Below, in pieces: positions 47,994 through 56,837 of a stretch of 64,000 nt of DNA. The notes under the pieces were generated by a model. That model did no database searches, had not been told where the DNA came from, and worked only from the letters and a program-made list of their open reading frames with translations. Position 1 is the stretch's first letter. Every line of letters begins with the position of its first letter. Location: the NCBI RefSeq assembly GCF_010727945.1, contig NZ_AP022569.1:4588001-4652000 (forward strand), given 5' to 3'. This stretch comes from Mycobacterium cookii. Lineage in GTDB: Bacteria > Actinomycetota > Actinomycetes > Mycobacteriales > Mycobacteriaceae. The translations under genes were made by a program, and so were the position numbers.

Positions 47994-49547
47994 GTGGAGT
48001 CAGCAACCCCCCGTCCGGTCCTGGTTGTCGATTACGGCGCGCAATACGCCCAGCTGATCGCCCGCAGGGTGCGGGAGGCGCGGGTGTTCTCCGAGGTGAT
48101 CCCGCATACCGCGTCGGTCGACGAGATCAAGGCTCGCGATCCGCTGGCGGTGGTGCTGTCCGGTGGCCCGGCCAGTGTGTACGCCGAGGGTGCGCCGCAA
48201 CTCGACCCGGCGTTGTTCGACCTGGGTGTGCCGGTGTTCGGCATCTGCTACGGCTTCCAGGCGATGGCGCAGGCGCTCGGTGGCGTCGTCGCGCACACCG
48301 GCACCAGTGAGTACGGCCGAACCGAGCTGAAAGTTGTTGGCGGTGAACTGCATTCGGACCTGCCCGATACTCAGCCGGTGTGGATGAGTCACGGCGACGC
48401 CGTCACATCGGCGCCGGATGGGTTCGAGGTCGTGGCCACCAGCGCCGGTGCCCCGGTGGCCGCCTTCGAGAACCGGGCCCGTCGACTGGCCGGCGTGCAG
48501 TATCACCCTGAGGTGTTGCACAGCCCGCACGGTCAGCAGGTGCTCGGCCGGTTCTTGCACGACTTCGCCGGTATCGGCCCGGATTGGACCCCCGCCGGCA
48601 TCGCCGAGGCGCTGATCGAGCAGGTGCGTACGCAAGTCGGCGACGGGCACGCGATCTGCGGACTGTCCGGCGGGGTCGACTCGGCGGTGGCCGCGGCCCT
48701 GGTGCAGCGCGCCATCGGGGACCGGCTGACGTGTGTGTTCGTCGACCACGGTCTGCTGCGCGCCGGCGAACGTGCGCAGGTGCAGCGCGATTTCGTCGCC
48801 GCGACGGGAGCCAACCTGGTGACCGTCGACGCGGAGGCGACCTTCCTTGAGGCGCTGGCGGGGGTAACCAATCCCGAGGGCAAGCGCAAGATCATCGGAC
48901 GGCAGTTCATCCGCGCTTTCGAAGGCGCCGTGCGAGATTCGTTGGAGAACAAGGACATCGAGTTCCTGGTGCAGGGGACTTTGTACCCCGACGTCGTCGA
49001 GTCCGGCGGTGGAACCGGTGCCGCGAACATCAAGAGCCACCACAATGTCGGTGGTTTGCCCGGCGACCTGAAGTTCACCCTTGTCGAGCCGTTGCGGCTG
49101 TTGTTCAAAGACGAGGTCCGCGCGGTCGGCCGGGAACTGGGTCTGCCGGAGGAAATCGTTGCGCGCCAACCATTTCCGGGACCGGGCTTGGGAATCCGGA
49201 TCGTCGGCGAGGTCACCGCGGCGCGGCTGGACACGCTGCGCCGGGCCGATTCGATCGCTCGCGAGGAGCTGACCGCGGCGGGACTGGATCAGCTGATCTG
49301 GCAGTGTCCGGTGGTGTTGCTGGCCGACATCCGGTCAGTCGGTGTGCAGGGCGACGGTCGGACGTACGGCCATCCGATCGTCCTGCGGCCGGTGTCCAGC
49401 GAGGACGCGATGACCGCCGACTGGACGCGGGTGCCTTACGAGGTGCTGGAGCGCATCTCCACCCGGATCACCAATGAGGTCGCCGAGGTCAACCGGGTGG
49501 TGCTGGACGTCACCAGCAAGCCGCCCGGCACCATCGAGTGGGAATGA
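47994..49547 (+). CDS. guaA: GMP synthase (glutamine-hydrolysing)
   Basis: Aminates XMP to GMP. 517 aa. Class I amidotransferase domain with nucleophile Cys85 in GICYGF and the His of QYHPEV; ATP pyrophosphatase P-loop [14 protein letters not shown]-terminal dimerisation domain ending [11 protein letters not shown] 47994 preferred over GTG 47988, because TAGACT at 47982-47987 looks like a -10 box that would place the transcript start at about 47994 (leaderless). Ortholog of Rv3396c. Confidence 0.97.
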   Translation: MESATPRPVLVVDYGAQYAQLIARRVREARVFSEVIPHTASVDEIKARDPLAVVLSGGPASVYAEGAPQLDPALFDLGVPVFGICYGFQAMAQALGGVVAHTGTSEYGRTELKVVGGELHSDLPDTQPVWMSHGDAVTSAPDGFEVVATSAGAPVAAFENRARRLAGVQYHPEVLHSPHGQQVLGRFLHDFAGIGPDWTPAGIAEALIEQVRTQVGDGHAICGLSGGVDSAVAAALVQRAIGDRLTCVFVDHGLLRAGERAQVQRDFVAATGANLVTVDAEATFLEALAGVTNPEGKRKIIGRQFIRAFEGAVRDSLENKDIEFLVQGTLYPDVVESGGGTGAANIKSHHNVGGLPGDLKFTLVEPLRLLFKDEVRAVGRELGLPEEIVARQPFPGPGLGIRIVGEVTAARLDTLRRADSIAREELTAAGLDQLIWQCPVVLLADIRSVGVQGDGRTYGHPIVLRPVSSEDAMTADWTRVPYEVLERISTRITNEVAEVNRVVLDVTSKPPGTIEWE

Positions 49548-49551
49548 CACC

Positions 49552-51273
49552 TCACATGACGGTCGACCCGGGCACGGGGTACGGCGGCTGGCTGGTCGGA
49601 TTGTTAGGACACCAGGGGTTCTGCGGCACGCCCAGACAGGGGTCGGGCATACTCGGCTGCGGCGGCAGCGGCATCAGCTGGACCCCGCTCGGGCGCGGGT
49701 AGTTCGCGTACGAGGTGTTGTCCGGGCACGGGCCGAGAAACTCGGAATTGCAGGCGACTTGCAGGCTGAGGATGCTGATGAGCCCAGCGCCCGCGTCCGG
49801 TATCCCGCAGATGCTGTGAGGGAATAGCTGCAGAAAGGGCGGGGCACTCGTAACTCCTGCTCGGCCGAGCTGAAAGTGCTTGGCGTTGATCGCTTTTCCG
49901 GAGGGATCGACGTTGCCGTGCCAGCAATTCCCGGGATAGGCGAGGTTGGAGATCTCGGCGAGGTCGCTGTTGCTCTGGTTGCCGAAGAAGCCGTTGTGGC
50001 TCAACGTGTTGTTCTCGATCTCGTTGCCCCAGTCGTCGTAGTAGCAGAACGACAATCCCTTCAGGCCAACACCACCCTTGCAGTGGGCGATCGGTATCCA
50101 CGCCTCGGTGTCGACCTCGGGAACCAGTAACACACCCCACGCGCCGTTGTCGTGAATGTCGTTGTCATAGACGGTGTCGTACCGGCCACCGACGATCAGG
50201 ACGCCGACTCCCACGGGGACACCGCTGACTTCGGAGTTGGATGGCGTGTTGGGGTTGTTGTTGTCGTGCACCGAGTTATGCGTGACCAGCCAGCACGAAT
50301 GGGTCCCGGTCGGACCGAGCTCGATGCCGGGGCAGTGGCCGGACTGGGGCGACGGTTGGTCGTCGTTGTTCTGGCTGTTGGTGACGATCCCGATGTAGTT
50401 GTGGTCGAACTCGGAGTTCTGAATGATCAAGTGGCCGCCGGAGTTGGTTCCCGAATATCCTTCGGCCGAATTCTGGGTGTGGGCGTGGTCGAGAATCGTG
50501 TTGCAGTTCGGGCAGCCGCCGATGTAGAACCCGGCGTCGCCCATGTTGTTGGCGTACACCTGCGTGAACAGCCCCGGCCCGAAGGTGTTGGAAGCGTAAA
50601 TCCCGTACTGGGTGTTCTGGTTCTCGCCGCCGTAAAAGCTCGAGGTGGCCGACAGGTATGCGCCGCGCCAGCTTCCGATCTTCTGCATGCCAGTCGAACC
50701 GCCGCCGTCGAACCAGATCTGGTCGCCGGGGGTGAGGTCGCCCGAGAGGAAATTGCAGGCGGTCAGGTTCTCCACGCTGACACCGGAAGCCTTGAAGACG
50801 ATCAGACCGTTTCGACCCGCCGGGACGCCGTTGGAATCGAGCGGGCCGAGGTTCTGGTCGCCCGGCGCCGAGCTGCATTGTGGCGCACCCGGTTTAGTGC
50901 CGTCGAGCACGACTCCGTTGCGGTCCATGCCGCGCAACCAGATGTTCGGCGTGGTCACCAGCACGGCGGCCCCTGCCTTCTCGTCGCCTGCGGCCCCGGG
51001 CGGAACGCGACTGCCGGTCTCGTGATAGTCGCCCGGCCCGATGAGCACCCAGTCCCCGGGACGGGCGGCATCGATCGCTGCCTGGATGCTCGAGTACTGC
51101 CCGGGAATCCCTTGATAGCTGCCGACGCGCAGGACCGCGGTAGGAGTCCACGGCGTCGCACGTGCCACGCAAACACCCCAAGCTACAAGTGCGCACACGA
51201 CCCCTGCGACAAGGACGCGCCGCCATACGGTCGCGCGTGAAATCCAGTCACGAGAATCGTCCAGCGCCGGCAT
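49552..51273 (-). CDS. Exported right-handed beta-helix repeat protein
   Basis: 573 aa. N-terminal charged stretch and hydrophobic segment VWRRVLVAGVVCALVAWGVC form a signal peptide or anchor. Then IQAAIDAARPGDWVLIGPGD, as in pectate-lyase-like beta-helices, and many short Asn/Gly-rich repeats (NTILDHAHTQNS, LIIQNSEFDHNYIGIVTNSQ, YDTVYDNDIHDNGAWGVLLV). Multiple Cys pairs suggest disulfides outside the cell. The C-terminal end is Pro-rich (PLPPQPSMPDPCLG). ATG 51273 with AGGAG upstream. Probably binds or cleaves a polysaccharide. Not part of the M. tuberculosis order here. Confidence 0.82.
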   Translation of the reverse strand: MPALDDSRDWISRATVWRRVLVAGVVCALVAWGVCVARATPWTPTAVLRVGSYQGIPGQYSSIQAAIDAARPGDWVLIGPGDYHETGSRVPPGAAGDEKAGAAVLVTTPNIWLRGMDRNGVVLDGTKPGAPQCSSAPGDQNLGPLDSNGVPAGRNGLIVFKASGVSVENLTACNFLSGDLTPGDQIWFDGGGSTGMQKIGSWRGAYLSATSSFYGGENQNTQYGIYASNTFGPGLFTQVYANNMGDAGFYIGGCPNCNTILDHAHTQNSAEGYSGTNSGGHLIIQNSEFDHNYIGIVTNSQNNDDQPSPQSGHCPGIELGPTGTHSCWLVTHNSVHDNNNPNTPSNSEVSGVPVGVGVLIVGGRYDTVYDNDIHDNGAWGVLLVPEVDTEAWIPIAHCKGGVGLKGLSFCYYDDWGNEIENNTLSHNGFFGNQSNSDLAEISNLAYPGNCWHGNVDPSGKAINAKHFQLGRAGVTSAPPFLQLFPHSICGIPDAGAGLISILSLQVACNSEFLGPCPDNTSYANYPRPSGVQLMPLPPQPSMPDPCLGVPQNPWCPNNPTSQPPYPVPGSTVM

Positions 51274-51437
51274 CCCGCTCCTCAATCTGCTTGAGGTGCG
51301 CCTCAGGCACTCAAGTCACGTCAACAACAGTGAGTGACCGCCGTCACATCAAGAACACGATCAGATAAAGGTTGAATTGAGTTTGCTGGCTCGAGTTCCG
51401 CTTGACCTTGTCGGTGGGTGGGTGTTGACTGATTCTA

Positions 51438-51453
51438 TCGAACATACATTCGA
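51438..51453. promoter_or_regulatory. LexA (SOS) box before imuA'
   Basis: TCGAACATACATTCGA, one mismatch to the mycobacterial SOS box TCGAAC-N4-GTTCGA, 36 bases before imuA'. TTGACT at 51425 can serve as -35. Fits DNA-damage induction of imuA'-imuB known from M. tuberculosis. Confidence 0.88.
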
Positions 51454-51489
51454 ACATCAGTAGTAACACCCGTACCGCAGGAGTAAGTG

Positions 51490-52176
51490 ATGACGGCAGT
51501 CCTCGCCTCCGAGCAGCCGCAGTTCGACCGTGCTGAGCAGCTGAAACAGCTGCGCCGGCAGATGGCGGCGGTGTCTGGCAAGGTCGGCTCGTCTCGACGC
51601 GGCCACGCCCACGCTCCTACCCCCGTGGCTGACCTGCTGCCGGATTCGCAAGCCCGGCTCCCAGTTCCGCAGTTGCTGACGGAGTTGTTGCCAGATGCGT
51701 TGCCACGGGGGTCGGTTGCGGTGCTGTCCGGCGCCCGGTCGCTGCCGGTGAGCATGGTCGCGGCGGTGACAGCCGCTGGCGGGAACGCGGCCGTTGTCGG
51801 CCAACCGGATATCGGCTTGCTGGCCGCCGTGGAAATGGGAGCCGACCTGAGCCGGCTCGCGGTGATCCCGGACCCCGGGGCCGACCCGGTGGAAGTGGCG
51901 GCGGTGCTGATGGACGGGATGGATCTGATCGTGCTGGCGCTGGGCGGGCGCTCGGTGCCGCTGACACGGGCCCGGGCCGTGGTAGCCCGTGCCCACCAGA
52001 AAGGCTGCACGCTGCTGGTCACCGATGGCGACTGGCAGGGCGCGTCGATCCGGCTCACGGCTCGCGTCTGCGGTTACGAGACCACGACGCAAACGCCAGG
52101 GTTCGGGCGGATCAGCAAGGTTCGGCTCGAGGTGTGCGCCGAGGGCCGGGCGATCCGGCGGGCCCGGACGGGGTAG
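51490..52176 (+). CDS. imuA': ImuA' mutasome accessory protein
   Basis: 228 aa RecA/SulA-like fold protein without a clear Walker A. Ortholog of Rv3395c. Together with ImuB and the error-prone polymerase DnaE2 it carries out damage-induced mutagenesis in mycobacteria. Visible core: [20 protein letters not shown] and [23 protein letters not shown] 51490 preferred to GTG 51487. Preceded by a LexA box. Two bases before imuB. Confidence 0.9.
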   Translation: MTAVLASEQPQFDRAEQLKQLRRQMAAVSGKVGSSRRGHAHAPTPVADLLPDSQARLPVPQLLTELLPDALPRGSVAVLSGARSLPVSMVAAVTAAGGNAAVVGQPDIGLLAAVEMGADLSRLAVIPDPGADPVEVAAVLMDGMDLIVLALGGRSVPLTRARAVVARAHQKGCTLLVTDGDWQGASIRLTARVCGYETTTQTPGFGRISKVRLEVCAEGRAIRRARTG

Positions 52177-52178
52177 TC

Positions 52179-53756
52179 GTGGCGTCCCGGGTATTGGCGT
52201 TGTGGTGCATGGATTGGCCCGCGGTGGCCGCCGCGGCGGCCGCGGGTCTGCCAGCGACGGCCCCGGTCGCCGTCACGCTGGCCAACCGGGTGATCGCCTG
52301 TTCGTCGGCGGCCCGCGCGGTAGGTGTGCGGCGTGGGCTGCGGCGCCGCGAGGCGTCGGCCAGGTGTCCGCAATTGCATGTGGTGGCCGCCGATTCGGAT
52401 CGCGATGCCCGCTACTTCGAAGGGGTTGTCGCGGCGGTGGACGATCTGGTGCCTCGCGCCGAGGTGTTGCGTCCTGGTCTGGTCGTGTTGCCGGTGCGCG
52501 GGGCGGCCCGCTTCTTCGGATCCGAGCAGCAGGCCGCCGAGCGGTTGACCGATGCGGTGGCCGCCGGCGGCGCCGAATGTCAGGTCGGGATAGCCGATCA
52601 GCTGTCCACCGCGGTTTTCGCCGCACGTGCAGGCCGTGTGGTGCAGCCGGGACAGGATGCGCGGTTTCTGTCGGCGCTGTCGATCCGGCAACTCGCCACC
52701 GAGCCCAGCCTGTCCGGCCCGGACCGCGCCGATCTGGCAGATCTGTTGTGGCGGATGGGAATTCGCACCATTGGACAGTTCGCGGCCCTGTCGCGCACCG
52801 ATGTGGCTTCCCGGTTCGGTGCGGACGCGGTGAGCGCACACCGGTTCGCTCGCGGTGAGCCGGAACGCGGGCCGTCCGGGCGTGAACCACCGGACGAACT
52901 CGACGCCGTGCTGCCGTGCGATCCACCGATCGACCGGGTCGACGCCGCGGCATTTGCCGGACGTTCGCTGGCCGCCGCGCTGCACCAGATGTTGATGGCC
53001 GCCGGGGTGGGATGCACCCGGCTGGCTGTCCACGCCGTCACCGCCAATGGCGAAGAGCTGAACCGGGTTTGGCGATGCGCAGAACCGTTGACCGAGGATG
53101 CCACCGCCGACCGGGTGCGCTGGCAGTTGGACGGCTGGTTGAACACCCGCATTGTCGCGGATCGACCTACCGCGCCGGTGGTGCAGCTTCGACTGCAGGC
53201 GGTGGAGGTGGTGTCGGCGGGGGCGTTGCAGTTACCGCTGTGGGGTGGCCTCGGCGAAGAAGACCGGATGCGGGCCCGCCGCGCGCTGGTGCGGGTACAG
53301 GGTCTGCTCGGTCCAGAGGCGGTGCAGGTGCCGGTGTTGTCCGGCGGTCGCGGGCCGGCCGAACGGATCACGTTGACGCCGCTGGGCGACGAGCCGGTGC
53401 CGCGCGCCGACCCCGGTCTGCCCTGGCCCGGTCAACTGCCCGAGCCGTCACCAACGGTGCTGCTCGACGACCCGGTGGAACTGCTTGATGCTCAGGGTAA
53501 TTCGATTCGAGTCACCAGCCGTGGGCTGTTCTCCGCCGATCCCGCACGGCTGACCTCCCGCGACCGCGACGACCGGCTGCGCTGGTGGGCCGGACCGTGG
53601 CCGGTCGACGAACGATGGTGGGATCCAGATGTGTCGGCGGGCCGTACGGCTCGGGCCCAGGTGTTGCTGCACGGTGGGCGTAGGTCTGATCCGGGTGCCG
53701 CGCTGCTGCTGTGCTACCGGCAAAGGAGGTGGTATCTGGAGGGAATCTACGAATAA
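52179..53756 (+). CDS. imuB: ImuB, Y-family polymerase-like mutasome hub
   Basis: 525 aa with a Y-family DNA polymerase fold lacking the catalytic acidic triad (the first motif reads LALWCMDWPAV), so it acts as an adaptor. The beta-clamp-binding motif QLPLWG is at 351-356 and links ImuA' and DnaE2 to the sliding clamp. Ortholog of Rv3394c. GTG 52179 follows the imuA' stop by two bases and fits the family start VASRVLALWCMDWP. Confidence 0.93.
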   Translation: MASRVLALWCMDWPAVAAAAAAGLPATAPVAVTLANRVIACSSAARAVGVRRGLRRREASARCPQLHVVAADSDRDARYFEGVVAAVDDLVPRAEVLRPGLVVLPVRGAARFFGSEQQAAERLTDAVAAGGAECQVGIADQLSTAVFAARAGRVVQPGQDARFLSALSIRQLATEPSLSGPDRADLADLLWRMGIRTIGQFAALSRTDVASRFGADAVSAHRFARGEPERGPSGREPPDELDAVLPCDPPIDRVDAAAFAGRSLAAALHQMLMAAGVGCTRLAVHAVTANGEELNRVWRCAEPLTEDATADRVRWQLDGWLNTRIVADRPTAPVVQLRLQAVEVVSAGALQLPLWGGLGEEDRMRARRALVRVQGLLGPEAVQVPVLSGGRGPAERITLTPLGDEPVPRADPGLPWPGQLPEPSPTVLLDDPVELLDAQGNSIRVTSRGLFSADPARLTSRDRDDRLRWWAGPWPVDERWWDPDVSAGRTARAQVLLHGGRRSDPGAALLLCYRQRRWYLEGIYE

Positions 53757-53769
53757 CAGCGTGTCGCGG

Positions 53770-54813
53770 TCACCCCAGCCGAGCGGCGAACGGCCCCACC
53801 CGCTCGATGAAGCGGTCGAAGAATCTGGTCGGGTCTGCCTGAACGGCGATCAGCGCGTTGGGTTTTCGGCCCCATCGTCCCGACCAGTCGGTGACGGTCA
53901 TGCCGCGGGTCAGCATCCCGACCAGTTCGACGTCCACCGTCGCCTGCCGGGAGTCGACGAGCTGAGGGTCCAACGCAACCGCTGCGGCCAACGGATCGTG
54001 CAGATGTGCCAGAAAACCGTGGCCCAGATCGTGATAGGACTCCAGGTAGAACCGCGTCGCATCTTCGATCACCCGAATCAGCGGGTTGGACGCCGCCGAC
54101 CGGGTTCCCCGCTGGTCCTCGGCGCTCAATGCGATGGTCGTCGAGTCGGCCGCGGCCGCCAGGTGGGCGAGGATGTCCGGTGTGATCGCGATCTTTCGGG
54201 TCACGTCCAGCCCGCACAAGATCGGAAGATGTTGCGGCGCAAACTCTCGCGCAGTTGCGGGGGACCAGGCGGCGAACACCTCGGCCGCCGCCTCGGGGTC
54301 GAATGCGATGTTCCACTCCGCCACCGGGTTGGTGTTGCCGCGGTAGTCGTACGCGCCGCCCATGATCACCAATCGGCGCAGCAGTGCCGGTAGCGCAGGC
54401 TCCTTGCGCAACGCCAGGGCCAGATTGGTCAGCGGCCCGGTGGCCAACCCGATCAGCTCACCGGGATGCTGATGCGCCGCCTTGACCCACGCTGTCGCCG
54501 CATCGTCGTCGCACAGCTGCCGATCGGTCGACGGCAGGTCGGCGTAGCCCAGGCCACGCGGCCCGTGGACTGCGCTGACGCCGGAAGCCGAGGAATTCAG
54601 CGGATGATCGGCGCCGCGGAACACCGGCACATCGTCGACGCGGCACAGGTCGAGCAGGCCAAGATTGTTCTCGCAGACCTGTTTCACCCCAACATTTCCA
54701 CCGGTCGACGCGATGCCGACCAGTTCGGCGTCGGGGCTTGCCAGTAGGTAGATCAGCGCTATGGCGTCATCAACACCGGTGTCGACGTCGGCGAAAACTG
54801 GGGCGGCGGCCAC
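53770..54813 (-). CDS. iunH: Inosine/uridine-preferring nucleoside hydrolase
   Basis: 347 aa. Calcium-binding DVDTGVDDA at the N-terminus, TNLALAL, WNIAFDPEAA and the HDPLAAAVAL end are the IUNH signature. Cleaves ribonucleosides to base and ribose for purine/pyrimidine salvage. Cytoplasmic. Ortholog of Rv3393. GTG start. Convergent with imuB, 13 bases apart. Confidence 0.93.
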   Translation of the reverse strand: MAAAPVFADVDTGVDDAIALIYLLASPDAELVGIASTGGNVGVKQVCENNLGLLDLCRVDDVPVFRGADHPLNSSASGVSAVHGPRGLGYADLPSTDRQLCDDDAATAWVKAAHQHPGELIGLATGPLTNLALALRKEPALPALLRRLVIMGGAYDYRGNTNPVAEWNIAFDPEAAAEVFAAWSPATAREFAPQHLPILCGLDVTRKIAITPDILAHLAAAADSTTIALSAEDQRGTRSAASNPLIRVIEDATRFYLESYHDLGHGFLAHLHDPLAAAVALDPQLVDSRQATVDVELVGMLTRGMTVTDWSGRWGRKPNALIAVQADPTRFFDRFIERVGPFAARLG

Positions 54814-54834
54814 TGCGAAGACGATACCCGCCGG

Positions 54835-56796
54835 CTAGTCGACGCGGTCGGCTGTGCTGTCGTCGGGCTCCGTCACAACTGGCAGGCCGACCAGCATCAA
54901 GACGTGGTGGGCCGGGCTGCCCGGTGGTGCAACCAGATCGAGTTCGGTGCCGCGCTGCCGCGAGCGCTCCAGCGCTTCGGCCAGCACCCGCAAGCCGGCC
55001 GACCCCATATGGGTCACCGATGACAGTTCGATCGTCAAAGGCACAGTACCCGAACGACTTTGGCGCGAGATCTGGGTATCCAGCGTCGGCGCGGCCGCGC
55101 TGTCGACATCTCCTCTGACCACCAGGCGTTCGTCGCCGACGACGCCGACGGAGAACTCCGGGGCGGTGACCTGTGCAGCGACGGGCGCAATGTTGGGCTC
55201 GGTGACGATGTGGGCAGGCCGACTCAGCTGATGTGTGATCGACGCGCGGGTGCCGTTGTCCCCACCGACGACGTGGCTGTCGGTGGCCAACGCATCCGCC
55301 AGCATCAGGCCGCGACCGCGCATGCCCGGGTCTGCCGACGGAGTCTTCCACTGGCCGCGGTCGGTCACCGAAGCGTGCACCATACCGCCGTCATCCAGGC
55401 TCGCCTCGACCTCGATGACGTCGGTGGCCGCCGAGCGGTAGCCGTGTTCGAAGGAGTTCTCGACGAACTCCGACACGATCTGCACGATGATCATGACGTC
55501 CAGGTCGTCGGCGCCGATGTCGGACAACCAGGCCCGCAGCGGGACGCGCACCTCTCGCGCTGCGTGCATGCCCGCATCGACGGTCAGGTGCAGCGACGGT
55601 GGCGGTGTACGTCGCTGCACCGCAAGCAAAGTCACGTCGTCGCTGTAGCCGGTGGTGCGCAGCATCAACTCCAGCGTCTGCGAGCACAAGCGCTGGACGG
55701 CACGCGTCGCGGTCTCGATCGGGAATGCGGAGCCCTCCAGGACGCGGGCCGCCACGTCGGCGAGCTCAGCGGTGCTGGCGGCCAGCGGCCGGCCCGGGCG
55801 CTCGACGATGCCGTCGGTGTACAGCAACACGGCGTCGCCCACCCCGAGCTGTTCGGTGGCGGTGGGGAAGCCGATTCCGCTGCCCAGCGGACCGGCGCCG
55901 GTCGGCTCGAGGAATCGCGGGACGCCGTCACTGATCAGCAGCGGAGGAGGGTGTCCCGCAGTGCAGTATTCGAAGGTCCCCTTGGCCGTGTCGAGCCGGG
56001 CGATGCACAGCGTCGCGGCTCTCGCCCCGGGCACGAATTTGCTGAATTCGTCCACCGCCGTGAGGCTTTCGCCGATACTTCGGCCGGACAGCAGGTGAAC
56101 GCGGATCGCCGTCCGCAGTTGGGCCATCACCGCCGCCGCCTCGACACCGTGCCCGACGACGTCGCCCACCACGAGACACGTCGTCCCGGAATCGCCGGGC
56201 ATCGCCTCGAACCAGTCGCCTCCCGCGCCGGTGTCCTGGGTGGCGACCAGGTACTCGGCCGCGATGTCGGCGCCCGGCAGCACCGGGACCGATGGCGAAA
56301 GCAGCGCTCGCTGAACCATGATCGCGAGATCGCGCACCTGCGTATAGCGTTCGGACAGCTCCGCCGCCCGGGCCTCGGCTGCCGTTCGCTCGTGCACCTG
56401 AGCGGTGGCGTCGGTGAGCATCACCTGGGTGCCTTCGACGGATCCGTCGGGAGCGGTGCGCGGACTGACGACGATGTCGCCAAAGATCTCCTGCATAGTT
56501 CCGGAATGGTCGACGTCGACTTGGAAACGCCACTCCCGACCCTGTTGAATCTCACCGGTGCGGTAGACGCGGTCGAGAATGTCGATCAGGTTCTGACCCT
56601 CGAACTCGGGAAACAACTCCCGCGCCGGAACTCCAAGTCTGACTGCCGGAAACGCGGCTCGCGTTGCGGCGTTTGCGGCCACGTACCGGTGTTCGGGACC
56701 CGCGAACGCGACGACGAAGCTCGGCAGGCTGTCGAACGCCCGCCGGACGACGTCGGCTTCGCCGATCGTGTTGTCCAAGTCCGCACCGTCGGGCAC
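54835..56796 (-). CDS. PAS-PP2C-anti-sigma kinase-STAS multidomain regulator (Rv1364c-like)
   Basis: 653 aa, same domain order and length as remembered for Rv1364c: PAS sensor (about 10-115), PP2C/SpoIIE phosphatase (about 140-370; GGDWFEAM, GDVVGHGVEAA, LLYTDGIVERPG, GYSDDVTLLAV), GHKL anti-sigma kinase (about 390-525; EFVENSFEHGYR N-box, RGRGLMLADALA), STAS anti-anti-sigma domain (about 545-650; SSVTHMGSAGLRVLAEAL with phospho-acceptor Ser). A whole partner-switching circuit in one chain. GTG 56796 avoids overlap with acrA1; a GTG at 56874 would add 26 residues. Confidence 0.88.
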   Translation of the reverse strand: MPDGADLDNTIGEADVVRRAFDSLPSFVVAFAGPEHRYVAANAATRAAFPAVRLGVPARELFPEFEGQNLIDILDRVYRTGEIQQGREWRFQVDVDHSGTMQEIFGDIVVSPRTAPDGSVEGTQVMLTDATAQVHERTAAEARAAELSERYTQVRDLAIMVQRALLSPSVPVLPGADIAAEYLVATQDTGAGGDWFEAMPGDSGTTCLVVGDVVGHGVEAAAVMAQLRTAIRVHLLSGRSIGESLTAVDEFSKFVPGARAATLCIARLDTAKGTFEYCTAGHPPPLLISDGVPRFLEPTGAGPLGSGIGFPTATEQLGVGDAVLLYTDGIVERPGRPLAASTAELADVAARVLEGSAFPIETATRAVQRLCSQTLELMLRTTGYSDDVTLLAVQRRTPPPSLHLTVDAGMHAAREVRVPLRAWLSDIGADDLDVMIIVQIVSEFVENSFEHGYRSAATDVIEVEASLDDGGMVHASVTDRGQWKTPSADPGMRGRGLMLADALATDSHVVGGDNGTRASITHQLSRPAHIVTEPNIAPVAAQVTAPEFSVGVVGDERLVVRGDVDSAAAPTLDTQISRQSRSGTVPLTIELSSVTHMGSAGLRVLAEALERSRQRGTELDLVAPPGSPAHHVLMLVGLPVVTEPDDSTADRVD

Positions 56797-56837
56797 GGTT
56801 TTCAGGGTAACCCGAACTGGCCCTCGGACGCGGACTG

